Part shown: positions 7,046 through 14,970 of the stretch, piece by piece | Layout of the letters: each line of letters opens with the position of its first letter | Numbering within the stretch: the stretch's first letter is position 1 | Source: CAZJGG01 sp964545475 | GTDB taxonomy: Bacteria; Bacillota; Clostridia; Lachnospirales; JAISER01 | Direction: 5' to 3' | Assembly: GCA_964545475.1 (NCBI GenBank) | Contig: CAZJGG010000052.1 | Location: 1-21,668 of the forward strand | Length of the DNA stretch: 21,668 nt | Made by a program: the position numbers and the translations under genes | The notes under the pieces: generated by a model | Database searches by the model: none | Told to the model about the DNA's origin: nothing | The model's input: only the letters and a program-made list of their open reading frames with translations

Positions 7046-7888
7046 TTATTCATTTACCCCTGTATAGGCATTAATTAAAAATGGTCGGGATGTACCCTCT
7101 ATATAAAAGCGGTAACATGGTTCTCCGTATTTATCAGAACTTTCATTCTGATAGTAAATAATATCAATTTGGTTTATATTAACTTCCCTGTTTCTGTAAA
7201 GGCTAAGTAAATGCTGCATAAACAAAAACATGGCAACATCCGGGGATATTATTTCTCGATTTTTTTCGTCCAGCCCTTGTGGTTCTTTGTAACAATAATC
7301 AATTTTTTGTATTCCATTTTTAGTACACGTGAAGATAACATAATTATTGTAAATTATGGTGTTTTCATATTTCTGGCGGTATTCTATCCTGTAAATATCA
7401 CTGTCTTCATATATATTTGGGCTATCCAACACAAGGTTTCCCCATACTTCGGAATTGCTTTCAATAAACTTACCGCATATCTCATTTAACTCACTTAAAT
7501 TATATGTGTTTTCTCCTGCTTCCCCTTTTTCAAAAACAGCTCTGTCATTAAATATCGTAAGGGTATCTCCAGTTTTTTCATCAATAAACAGGTTGCGCTC
7601 AAATTCCTGGGTTTCTGTCAAAACTTTATCGCTGCCAAAAAATGCATTTATAAGCTGCTTCTGGTCTAAGCTTGGTGGGTTTAAAATTATTTGCGGTCTC
7701 GGTTTATAATCTCCGAGGATTTTTGCAGAAACTGTAACTTTGTTTTCGCCCAGTGTTTTAATAATGGCGCTTTCCTGTTCGCTTGTTATTGTATATTTTT
7801 CGCTGTTAATATTTATTAATAATATTAACACAGCATTTAATACAAACAAAAATATTATTGCTAAATTTTTTGCCTTATCCCAATCCAT
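7046..7888 (-). CDS. yycI: YycI-like regulator of the WalK kinase
   Basis: This is a 280-residue, single-pass membrane protein: MDWDKAKN is cytoplasmic, followed by one helix (about 10-27, LAIIFLFVLNAVLILLI) and a large extracellular domain. The MDW-K start before the helix, the length and the position after a YycH gene are typical of YycI (WalI). In Bacillus-type bacteria YycI pairs with YycH to modulate WalK through their membrane helices; sequence conservation outside the helix is low across the family. A TTG six bases upstream (7894) is in frame, but AGAGGTG is correctly spaced for ATG 7888. It lies 13 nt after yycH and 22 nt before tex. The domain ends with CYRFYIEGTSRPFLINAYTG, a common closing pattern of the family. 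Confidence 0.85.
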   Translation of the reverse strand: MDWDKAKNLAIIFLFVLNAVLILLININSEKYTITSEQESAIIKTLGENKVTVSAKILGDYKPRPQIILNPPSLDQKQLINAFFGSDKVLTETQEFERNLFIDEKTGDTLTIFNDRAVFEKGEAGENTYNLSELNEICGKFIESNSEVWGNLVLDSPNIYEDSDIYRIEYRQKYENTIIYNNYVIFTCTKNGIQKIDYCYKEPQGLDEKNREIISPDVAMFLFMQHLLSLYRNREVNINQIDIIYYQNESSDKYGEPCYRFYIEGTSRPFLINAYTGVNE

Positions 7889-7901
7889 TTGCAAGCACCT
7901 C

Positions 7902-9263
7902 TTAACCCGGATTAAACTGCGCCGGAAATACGTTAGACGCTCCGTTAATATCCATAAACCAGTAAAGCCTTAAGTTTTTATTTTTTTCCATTCTATACGC
8001 AAGACAAATATTCCCTGCCTTTATTTCAGTTTTGCCAGAATTTTTCGGAAAAATGCTGTTTAAAGTGTTTTCAAAATTAACAGTAGCATTTTCATAATAA
8101 TCATTTTCCAAAATGAAATTGTAAGCAAGCTTTTTATATTTTGTTACTCTGTTGTTTTCAATTTCAATTTTAATTGGGCTGCCCATATTAATATCTGAAA
8201 TAATTGTTTCAGACATTTTTATAGGATATAAATTCATTGTATAACCGAAATAAAATGTTTTGCTTTTCTCGTTTATATCCATGCCAGCCAAATAATAATT
8301 ATTTATAATGTTTTCATCACGCTCCAAAAAATTAAGCGCTACAAAATAATTACTTGCGGCGGAATATATAACATTTTTATCATTATTTAAGCTGTAATCT
8401 GCATATTCCAGTACATTATTAGGGTAATAACGAACAACTGTGTTTTCGTTACTGAAAGTATAAATTCCATCAGCAGGCCTAAACTGAAAATCCTGATATT
8501 TAAATAAATATTCAACCTGCTGCTCAATATCTGTTACAATTAAATCGCCTTTCGGCGCATATGGGTTTGCAGTTTTTACAACGTTATATGAAAGGGTGGC
8601 ATGGTCCCACTGGGGAACAAATGTGTAATCCTTTACGGCCGCTTCATCTTCTTCATCAATTAAAGCATACCTTACTAAACTATTGGCTGCAACAGAATTC
8701 ATGTTATCATTAAGTCTCTGTAATAATTCCTCGTCTACTATTTTGTATAAGTGAAAATTTTTTGTTTCTTCTTCAATAAAATATACGTTTAAAGTGTACT
8801 TATCTTCTTCCGGAACAATCATAATTTTATCGAAATTTTTAATTTTTGATAAAGCAGGTGATGTTTTATTCCCCGAAACTTCGCAAAAAAAGTCCATAGG
8901 CATATTAAAGGAATATTCCAGCATATAAAACCTGCTATTAACAAAATCCTTTATTTTTCTTTGCTCTGTTCCGCCATATTCTCCCTTTTTAAGGGCAAGC
9001 AAAATAATTTCGTTTCCGGCTGTGTTTTCATCTCTGTTATAAAAAACGTAAGTATCTTTTACATTAACCACATTTCGATAAGGTTTAATTATATGAGTAA
9101 TTATTTGTTCATTAGACGTTTCATTTTTAACGAAATAAGACATAACAGCCGTGTAAAAATTACGGTTTGAAAATTTTTCAAACCAAAGCTGCCCTGTAAG
9201 ATAAATAGCTGTTAGTATAAGAAAAATAATAACTAAATTTTTAAGCCTAGAAATATTACCCAT
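7902..9263 (-). CDS. yycH: YycH-like regulator of the WalK kinase
   Basis: The 453-residue protein has an N-terminal cytoplasmic stub (MGNISRLKN), one membrane helix (about 9-27) and an extracellular part of about 420 residues, as in YycH (WalH). The size and the order walK-yycH-yycI support the assignment more than residue-level identity, since the family is divergent. In known systems YycH and YycI form a complex that adjusts WalK activity, positively in some species and negatively in others. The walK stop codon and this ATG are directly adjacent (TAAATG), and the ribosome binding site (CAGGTGAG) lies inside the end of walK, so translation is probably coupled. Confidence 0.86.
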   Translation of the reverse strand: MGNISRLKNLVIIFLILTAIYLTGQLWFEKFSNRNFYTAVMSYFVKNETSNEQIITHIIKPYRNVVNVKDTYVFYNRDENTAGNEIILLALKKGEYGGTEQRKIKDFVNSRFYMLEYSFNMPMDFFCEVSGNKTSPALSKIKNFDKIMIVPEEDKYTLNVYFIEEETKNFHLYKIVDEELLQRLNDNMNSVAANSLVRYALIDEEDEAAVKDYTFVPQWDHATLSYNVVKTANPYAPKGDLIVTDIEQQVEYLFKYQDFQFRPADGIYTFSNENTVVRYYPNNVLEYADYSLNNDKNVIYSAASNYFVALNFLERDENIINNYYLAGMDINEKSKTFYFGYTMNLYPIKMSETIISDINMGSPIKIEIENNRVTKYKKLAYNFILENDYYENATVNFENTLNSIFPKNSGKTEIKAGNICLAYRMEKNKNLRLYWFMDINGASNVFPAQFNPG

Positions 9264-11057
9264 TTACTCACCTGCCTGTTCCGCCTTTGAGAACCTTAAA
9301 ATCATAGTTGTGCCTTTACCCGGCTCACTTGTAGCAAAAATACGCCCGTTGTGGGCTTCCATTATTTCTTTTGCAATTGAAAGACCAAGGCCTGTTCCGC
9401 CCATTGCCCGGCTTCTTGCTTTATCCACCCTGTAAAACCTTTCAAATATCCTGTGTATGTCCTCTTTGGGTATACCAATGCCGTTGTCTCTTATAAAAAC
9501 ACGAAAATATCTGTCTGTTTCTTCCATCCGTATTGATATTTCTGTGTTATCGTTGCTATATTTTATAGCGTTATTAATAATATTAGTAAATACTTGATTA
9601 ATTCTTGGACCGTCGCCGTTTATCCAAAAATCTTTATTGCAGTCTTCAAAAATAATTTCTTGATTTTTCTTTTTCGCAATAACTACATTTTGTTTTATGC
9701 TCTGCTTTAAAATTTGGGTTATGTTTATACGCTTAAATTCTAAATGAAGCTGCTGATTATCAAAACGGGAAAGCTCCAGTAAATCCTGTGTAAGAAGAGT
9801 CATTCTGTCCGCTTCCTGCCCAATAACTGTTAAAAATTCTTTGGCTGTGCCTTCATCTGAAAGAGCGCCGTCAAGCAGCGTTTCCGTATAGCTTTTTATT
9901 GTGGTAAGAGGTGTCCTAATTTCGTGAGAAACGTTTGCCACAAATTCTTTTCTCATATTATCTAGCTTTTTAAGCCTTGTAATATCCTGCAAAACTATAA
10001 CAAGCCCTTTAACCGCACCAAATTTATCTTTGTAACTTGTAAAGCTTATGCTTAAATATTTATCATTTACATTAATTTGAGTAGACGGTAAATCTTCATA
10101 AATTTCTTTCATGCTTTTAACATCACAGCCTAAAATGGTCATTACAGCATCAAAAGCAAGCTCATCTATTTTTTCGTTTAAAAAATCGTAGCTTGCGTTG
10201 TTTGCATGGATTAAAACGCCGTCGCTGTCGTATGCTAAAATGCCGTCAGTCATGTTATGCAAAATAACTTCCATTTTATTTTTTTCTGAAGCCATTGTGC
10301 TCATAAACTGGTTTAACTCTTCAGACATAAAGTTAAAGCTTTCTGTAAGCTGCCCTATTTCATCATTTGAATAAACAGGAATAAGCTGGTTTAAGTTACC
10401 AGCGGCAATTTCCTTTGCTTTTTTTGTTAAACTGATAATGGGAACAGTAAGAGTGTTCGTAAACAAAAACCCTAAAATGCCTGTAAGAACAAGAGCCATA
10501 ACAATAGTAAGCAAAAATATTTTTGCAATCTCCAAAAGCCTGTCGTTCATGTCTTTAGTTTCCATACGGGTAAAAATTATATATTCCATGCCGTTTGACT
10601 CTTTTTTAACAGGCTCAGCATAGTTAAGCCATTCCTTATATTGCCCACCTATGTCTGCGTTTTTACCGAATGAGTATTTAGAAACACCGGCAATTGCAGA
10701 AATTATAGCAGAATTGCTAAATTGAGGCCTCGAAACTGTGTTTTCGTCCTCAATATATCCTGTATAGGCAATTGTTTTACCCTCTTTATTAAGAATATAC
10801 CCAAGCTGTTTAGACGGATAATTTTTAAGCGCATCCTGAAAATTTTCTGGGCTAACGGTTTGAATAACGTTTTCATTAATATTTTTAGTAAAAAGCTTTA
10901 ATGAATCTACAGATTTATTTGTTTCCTCAATTCTCATGCTGGCAAGCATAAACGTTCCGCTTACAAGCATAACAATAAAAACTAAAGCCAGATATATAAT
11001 TACAAGCTTTAGCTTAATACTGCTAAAAACGAGTTTATCTACAGTAAAATTCTTCAC
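9264..11057 (-). CDS. walK: WalK sensor histidine kinase
   Basis: The 597-residue membrane kinase has the full WalK (YycG, VicK) layout: helix 1 at about 17-39, an extracellular sensor of about 140 residues, helix 2 at about 178-200, HAMP at about 201-255 and PAS at about 260-365. The HisKA domain has the phospho-acceptor His378 in VSHEIRTPLTTIKSY. The ATPase domain has an N box (NIINNAIKYS, about 492-501), a G1 box (DNGIGIP, 524-530), an F box (ERFYRVDKARS) and a G2 box (GGTGLGLS). WalK senses cell-wall status and phosphorylates WalR. The start is GTG 11057, preceded by a modest AGGGCG. It lies 11 nt after walR and abuts yycH. All catalytic residues I can check are present. Confidence 0.97.
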   Translation of the reverse strand: MKNFTVDKLVFSSIKLKLVIIYLALVFIVMLVSGTFMLASMRIEETNKSVDSLKLFTKNINENVIQTVSPENFQDALKNYPSKQLGYILNKEGKTIAYTGYIEDENTVSRPQFSNSAIISAIAGVSKYSFGKNADIGGQYKEWLNYAEPVKKESNGMEYIIFTRMETKDMNDRLLEIAKIFLLTIVMALVLTGILGFLFTNTLTVPIISLTKKAKEIAAGNLNQLIPVYSNDEIGQLTESFNFMSEELNQFMSTMASEKNKMEVILHNMTDGILAYDSDGVLIHANNASYDFLNEKIDELAFDAVMTILGCDVKSMKEIYEDLPSTQINVNDKYLSISFTSYKDKFGAVKGLVIVLQDITRLKKLDNMRKEFVANVSHEIRTPLTTIKSYTETLLDGALSDEGTAKEFLTVIGQEADRMTLLTQDLLELSRFDNQQLHLEFKRINITQILKQSIKQNVVIAKKKNQEIIFEDCNKDFWINGDGPRINQVFTNIINNAIKYSNDNTEISIRMEETDRYFRVFIRDNGIGIPKEDIHRIFERFYRVDKARSRAMGGTGLGLSIAKEIMEAHNGRIFATSEPGKGTTMILRFSKAEQAGE

Positions 11058-11068
11058 GAAAACACGCC

Positions 11069-11755
11069 CTACAGATTAAAATAATAGCCAACGCCGCGTT
11101 TAGTTAATATATATTTTGGCTTGTCCGGGTTATCTTCAATTTTTGTGCGCAAACGTCTTATTGTAACGTCTACTGTACGCACATCCCCAAAATATTCGTA
11201 ACCCCATACTTTTTCAAGAAGGGCTTCTCTTGAAAAAACTTGACCGTTTTGAGTTGCCAAAAACTTAATAAGCTCAAATTCACGCCTTGTAAGTTCAATA
11301 GAATCACCCCTTCTATAAACCTCGTAACGCCCAATGTCTATAGAAATATCACCAAACTGTAAAGATTTATCTTCAACAGGTTCCGGACCTGTTTCTCGCT
11401 TTCTTAAATTTGCTTTAACTCTAGCCATTAATTCACGCACACTGAACGGTTTTGTAACGTAGTCATCCGCTCCCAGCTCGAAGCCTAAAACAGTATCAAT
11501 TTCCTCAGCTCTTGCTGTAAGCATAATAATGGGAGTTTGCATTTTTTCACGAATTTTTTTGCAAACTTCAAAGCCATCAAGTTTTGGCATCATAATATCC
11601 AATAAAATAAGCTCAGGGTTTTCAGAAAAGGCAAGCTCCAGCCCTTTTTGACCATCATAAGCTGTTATAACCTCGTATCCCTCTTTTTTCAAATTAAACA
11701 CAAGTATATCGACAATATTTTTCTCATCGTCAACAACTAATATTTTTCTATTCAT
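11069..11755 (-). CDS. walR: WalR OmpR-family response regulator
   Basis: The 228-residue regulator has a receiver (1-118) with the acidic pair Asp9-Asp10, phospho-acceptor Asp53 (LILLDIMMPKLDG), Thr80 and Lys102 (DDYVTKPFS). A C-terminal winged-helix DNA-binding domain covers about 128-227 (LTRREFELIKFLATQNGQVFSREALL, and VRTVDVTIRRLRTKIEDNP). WalR controls peptidoglycan hydrolase and wall-turnover genes in Firmicutes. AAGGGG precedes ATG 11755. A TATAAT overlaps the stop of the preceding MFS gene (11787-11792, minus strand) and could give walR a private promoter, but I see no good -35, so read-through from upstream is at least as likely. Confidence 0.97.
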   Translation of the reverse strand: MNRKILVVDDEKNIVDILVFNLKKEGYEVITAYDGQKGLELAFSENPELILLDIMMPKLDGFEVCKKIREKMQTPIIMLTARAEEIDTVLGFELGADDYVTKPFSVRELMARVKANLRKRETGPEPVEDKSLQFGDISIDIGRYEVYRRGDSIELTRREFELIKFLATQNGQVFSREALLEKVWGYEYFGDVRTVDVTIRRLRTKIEDNPDKPKYILTKRGVGYYFNL

Positions 11756-11789
11756 TAAATGTACCCCTTTTCAATATACTTTTTTATTA

Positions 11790-12974
11790 TTATACTATAT
11801 CTTTCAAAGATATTTTATAAGTAAAAAGCAAAAACGCTGTAATCGGCAATATTAAAAATACGTAAAACACCATTTTAATTCCAAAGAATTCTGCAATAAC
11901 GCTTCCAATAGCATTGCCCAAAATTGCGGCAAGCCCTTCGCTTAACGCAAAAGCAATAGTAATTCCGCTTGATTTAAGAGTATCTTCTGTATTAAGCGTT
12001 AAAAACATTAATACCGACGGCAAGTAAAGCCCGTAGGAAATTGCTTGAAAAGCTTGAACGCATAAAAGCACTGTAAGGTTCGGCGCAAGCACGCTAGAAA
12101 GAACTCTTAAAATAACAAAGAAATAACAGACCGAAAGCAAAAACGAAAGCCTAAATTTTGATGCAATTTTTGAAAAGAAAAACATAAACGGCACTTCGCT
12201 GAAAGCGTAAACAAATATAGCAATACCCATATGTTGCGTATTTCCACCCATATTCGCAATCAATATGGGCTGAAACGTATAAATTGTTACAAGGCTCATA
12301 CTTACAAGGGCCATACATATTACAACAATTCTGTAACGCCTGTTTCTAAACAGCCTTTTTATTGCTTCAATATATGAAACGTTTTCTCCCGTACTTTCTG
12401 CAATAGGAACGTTATAATTAAACAGCGAGGCAATAAAACATAAAGTTGCAATTACAGCGTGGATTGGAAAAAGACTTTCTATGCCTATTTTATCATATAT
12501 ACTGCCTAAAAACAGCCCTGTAAATGCATAAGACATAGAACCGACACTTTTTGCTGCTCCATAATTAAGAACATTTGTTTTGTAAGATATTTTCATGCCC
12601 CAGCTTTCTAAAACGCCGAATATGCTTTTTTCTGTTAAGCCTATAGCCGCTATTGAAAGGATGGCCAGAGGAACAACATGAACAGTGAATTTCAAAAAAT
12701 ATGAAATGGGGATTGTGATAAGCATGAAAAAACCAAAAATTTTCTTTATGGGAATTTTGTAATCGGAAAGATAGCCTAAAACAGGCGAGCTTATAATCGT
12801 TACAGTTGCCAAAACCATCATAGCTACACCGATTGTAGAATCTTTATATCCGCTTTTTCTTAAAAATAAAACTAGAAACCCAAAATATGCACAACTGCAA
12901 CACCAATAAAAGCCTTGCAATATGGCATACAAAACATTGATTTTAATTTTTTCAATTTTGGGGAAATCCGTCAT
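11790..12974 (-). CDS. MFS transporter
   Basis: The 394-residue, highly hydrophobic protein has about 12 predicted membrane helices and starts MTDFPKIEKIKINVLYAILQ. The loop after helix 2 (VLGYLSDYKIPIKKIFG) is the degenerate G-x-x-x-D motif of the major facilitator superfamily. The overall style is that of the MFS_1-like/LacY-PP-family transporters, proton-linked carriers for small organic solutes; the substrate cannot be inferred. A TTG-initiated longer frame (12989) overlaps the hydrolase gene, but GAGGT is well placed for ATG 12974, just one base after the hydrolase stop (TAATATG), so the two are likely coupled in translation. It ends 34 nt before walR. Confidence 0.9.
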   Translation of the reverse strand: MTDFPKIEKIKINVLYAILQGFYWCCSCAYFGFLVLFLRKSGYKDSTIGVAMMVLATVTIISSPVLGYLSDYKIPIKKIFGFFMLITIPISYFLKFTVHVVPLAILSIAAIGLTEKSIFGVLESWGMKISYKTNVLNYGAAKSVGSMSYAFTGLFLGSIYDKIGIESLFPIHAVIATLCFIASLFNYNVPIAESTGENVSYIEAIKRLFRNRRYRIVVICMALVSMSLVTIYTFQPILIANMGGNTQHMGIAIFVYAFSEVPFMFFFSKIASKFRLSFLLSVCYFFVILRVLSSVLAPNLTVLLCVQAFQAISYGLYLPSVLMFLTLNTEDTLKSSGITIAFALSEGLAAILGNAIGSVIAEFFGIKMVFYVFLILPITAFLLFTYKISLKDIV

Positions 12975-12975
12975 A

Positions 12976-13617
12976 TTATACCTCGGCAAAAATTTCTAAT
13001 ACCTTTTGGTAAACAGCTTTGCCAAGGGCTAAATGCCCTTCCGGTTCAATATGTATTGCATCTATGGGGCTTGGGTCTGCAAATTCTGCTGCACTTAAAA
13101 AATGACAGCCAATTTCCTCCGCCGCTTTTTTATAATAATATTCAAACTTTTTAGATTCCGCCCCGCTTTGAGGGTTAAAACATTCACCAAAAGGACAGCA
13201 TTCAAGATCTCCTGCTTCAATAGGAGAAACAAGCAACACTTCCGGGCTTTTGCCTTTTCTGCCGCATTCCGTTTTCATAACAATTTTGGCTAATAACTGT
13301 GCCCCTAATGAAATATCATACGCACTGAGAGAAAACCTTTTTTTAAGGTCGTTTGTTCCTAGCATAATAATAACCAAGTCCAGAGGTTTATGAGTATTAA
13401 GGCACGGAATTAAATATTCTTTCCCACTTTTATACTCTTCTATTTCATCTTCCCAAACAGTGGTTCTTCCGCTTAAACCCTCTTCAATTACATGGTAGTT
13501 TTCCCCAAGCATTTTTTGTAAAACACCAGTCCATCTTATATTATGAGGGAAACGTTCTGCCGTTTTGGCGCTATACCCCCATGTATTTGAATCGCCGTAG
13601 CACAAAATCTCTATCAT
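12976..13617 (-). CDS. SGNH/GDSL-family hydrolase
   Basis: This 213-residue, soluble-looking protein has all four SGNH blocks: GDSN (8-11, nucleophile Ser10), GLSGRTT (47-53, Gly), GTND (87-90, Asn89) and DAIHIEPEGH (186-195, catalytic Asp186 and His189). Such enzymes are serine esterases acting on acyl esters, lipids or acetylated sugars. The sequence resembles the lysophospholipase L1/arylesterase group most, but the substrate is not readable. No signal peptide is seen, so it acts in the cytoplasm. GGAGGT six bases before ATG 13617 fixes the start; the TTG at 13623 is only an in-frame alternative. It appears to be the first gene of the SGNH-MFS-walRK-yycHI-tex run. Confidence 0.93.
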   Translation of the reverse strand: MIEILCYGDSNTWGYSAKTAERFPHNIRWTGVLQKMLGENYHVIEEGLSGRTTVWEDEIEEYKSGKEYLIPCLNTHKPLDLVIIMLGTNDLKKRFSLSAYDISLGAQLLAKIVMKTECGRKGKSPEVLLVSPIEAGDLECCPFGECFNPQSGAESKKFEYYYKKAAEEIGCHFLSAAEFADPSPIDAIHIEPEGHLALGKAVYQKVLEIFAEV

Positions 13618-13672
13618 TGCCAAACCTCCAAAAATGTAATATACTTTAAATAATTAAAAAAGGACTGTTTAT

Positions 13673-13923
13673 ATGGGTTTATTTATTGCTATAGATTTTA
13701 ACCCTGGTGTTTATCGGCGAAACCCCTCCAAACAGACTGCCTTATATAAAACAGACAATGGATAATATAACTTCAAGTGCTTTTAACGTCACTTCATCTG
13801 GGTTGGGGCGTTTCAAACGCCAAACCGGCGATATCTGGTGGTTAGGCGTTAAAAGAAGCGAGGTTTTAAACGAAGTTTATGCTTTGTTAAGCCGTAATCT
13901 AATTAATTTTGGATTTATAAAAG
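13673..13923 (+). pseudogene. Decayed 2'-5' RNA ligase / ThpR-type gene
   Basis: ATG 13673, with AAGGA upstream, opens MGLFIAIDFNPGV, the standard N-terminus of the RNA 2',3'-cyclic phosphodiesterase (ThpR/LigT) family. The similarity then jumps to a second frame at about 13707: FIGETPPNRLPYIKQTM, SGLGRFKRQTGDIWWLGV and EVYALLSRNLINFGF follow the family pattern. About 30 residues normally found between these parts are missing, including the first HxT motif just before FIGE. The C-terminus with the second HxT motif is also gone, because similarity stops where the convergent CPBP gene ends. Both catalytic motifs are therefore absent and the reading frame is broken. The family call rests on remembered motifs. 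Confidence 0.75.
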
Positions 13924-13924
13924 C

Positions 13925-14899
13925 CTACAAGAATGACAGAGCTACTGTTGCTAAAAAGGCAAATACACATACCCAAAAACCTATTGTTAATGTTTCTCTG
14001 CTTTCATGAACAAAAACGGCTGGGCTTTCAATATCCGTTTCCCGTATTAAGGCGCTGTTTATTTCCTCTTCCATGTTTTTTCGCTTGTTATATGCTATAA
14101 AATATTTTAATAAAACAAAACCTATAGCCGAAGTAAACGCTGCAAACAAAGAAAGCTGCAATAAGTTATAAACCTGTTCGTTAAACGGCAGTTTTTCAAA
14201 TAGTGTCTCAACGTTAACACCGCTTTTTAACTGTTCCGAATAAAATGTGTATGCAAAAAACGAAGAAGTGAAATTAATTAAAAAGTGTGAAACAACTGCT
14301 GCCCATATGCTTTTTGTATAATAAACAAAATATGCGAATAAATACCCTAGGAAAAAGGCATAAAAAAACTGTTCAAAATTTAAATGAAGAACACCGAACA
14401 AAATGCCGTTACAAAAAGCGGCTTTTCTTATGTTTACTGCTTTGTAATTGCTTAAAACAACCCCACGCATTATTAATTCCTCAAAAATCGCCGGGCATAC
14501 GCAGCTTGCAAGCACAACTTGGTAAAACGGATATTTACTCATTTCAACAATCGCCATGCTAACATCTTCCCCAAAAATAAGGGACGAAGCAGAGCTAATT
14601 ACTGCAACAAAAGGTATGGAAAACATCATTATTAAAAAAATAAGGACACAATTAGTAAAAGATAATCTTTTAAGGGGTATAACAACATTTATGGGTTGTT
14701 TTGTAAATATAAAATAAAAAACAACAGGCAAAAAAAGCCCTGCAACCTGCAAAAAAATAGTAAGGCTAATTTCGTTCGCCATTTTAATATTTAAATTTGT
14801 AATAAAACGGGTAAATGGCGGAAGCGCCACAAATGCAATCAAATAGGTAAATACCAACACAAACGCTACAAAATTGTTACCCCTTGACGGTTTTAACAT
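13925..14899 (-). CDS. CPBP-family intramembrane protease
   Basis: The 324-residue, multi-pass membrane protein has about eight helices. It carries the CPBP/Abi (CAAX protease and bacteriocin-processing) motifs: EELIMRG with Glu140, Glu141 and Arg145, FGVLHLN with His172, and SHFLIN with His205. These residues form the glutamate-based active site of the Rce1-like family. Bacterial members have roles in bacteriocin self-immunity, surface protein handling or signalling, often unknown. A soluble basic/acidic segment (about 265-305) precedes a last helix at the C-terminus, which is longer than the minimal family fold. ATG 14899 has AAGGAAT upstream. It is probably transcribed alone or from glmM read-through; the hairpin between them has its T-run on the opposite strand. 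Confidence 0.92.
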   Translation of the reverse strand: MLKPSRGNNFVAFVLVFTYLIAFVALPPFTRFITNLNIKMANEISLTIFLQVAGLFLPVVFYFIFTKQPINVVIPLKRLSFTNCVLIFLIMMFSIPFVAVISSASSLIFGEDVSMAIVEMSKYPFYQVVLASCVCPAIFEELIMRGVVLSNYKAVNIRKAAFCNGILFGVLHLNFEQFFYAFFLGYLFAYFVYYTKSIWAAVVSHFLINFTSSFFAYTFYSEQLKSGVNVETLFEKLPFNEQVYNLLQLSLFAAFTSAIGFVLLKYFIAYNKRKNMEEEINSALIRETDIESPAVFVHESRETLTIGFWVCVFAFLATVALSFL

Positions 14900-14930
14900 A
14901 TAAACAATTCCTTATAGTTTTTTCATTTGT

Positions 14931-14967
14931 ACCTACGGAAGCATTTGTGCTTCCGTAGGTCTTTTTT
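14931..14967 (+). terminator. Strong hairpin with T-run on the + strand
   Basis: ACCTACGGAAGC (14931-14942) pairs perfectly with GCTTCCGTAGGT (14949-14960) and is followed by CTTTTTT on the + strand. On the minus strand the hairpin is followed by ACAAATGAAAAAAC, with no T-run. It stands between glmM and the CPBP gene, both minus-strand, so by orientation it would stop antisense transcription. Confidence 0.75.
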
Positions 14968-14970
14968 CTA

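Noticed and set aside
13788..13860. CTTTTAACG ... CGTTAAAAG long-range pairing as a terminator
   Set aside because: It lies inside the ThpR-like coding remnant, has a large loop and no T-run; probably chance.
13707..14009. Free-standing 100-aa + strand gene
   Set aside because: It is the second frame of the decayed ThpR-type gene and its tail is antisense to the CPBP gene.
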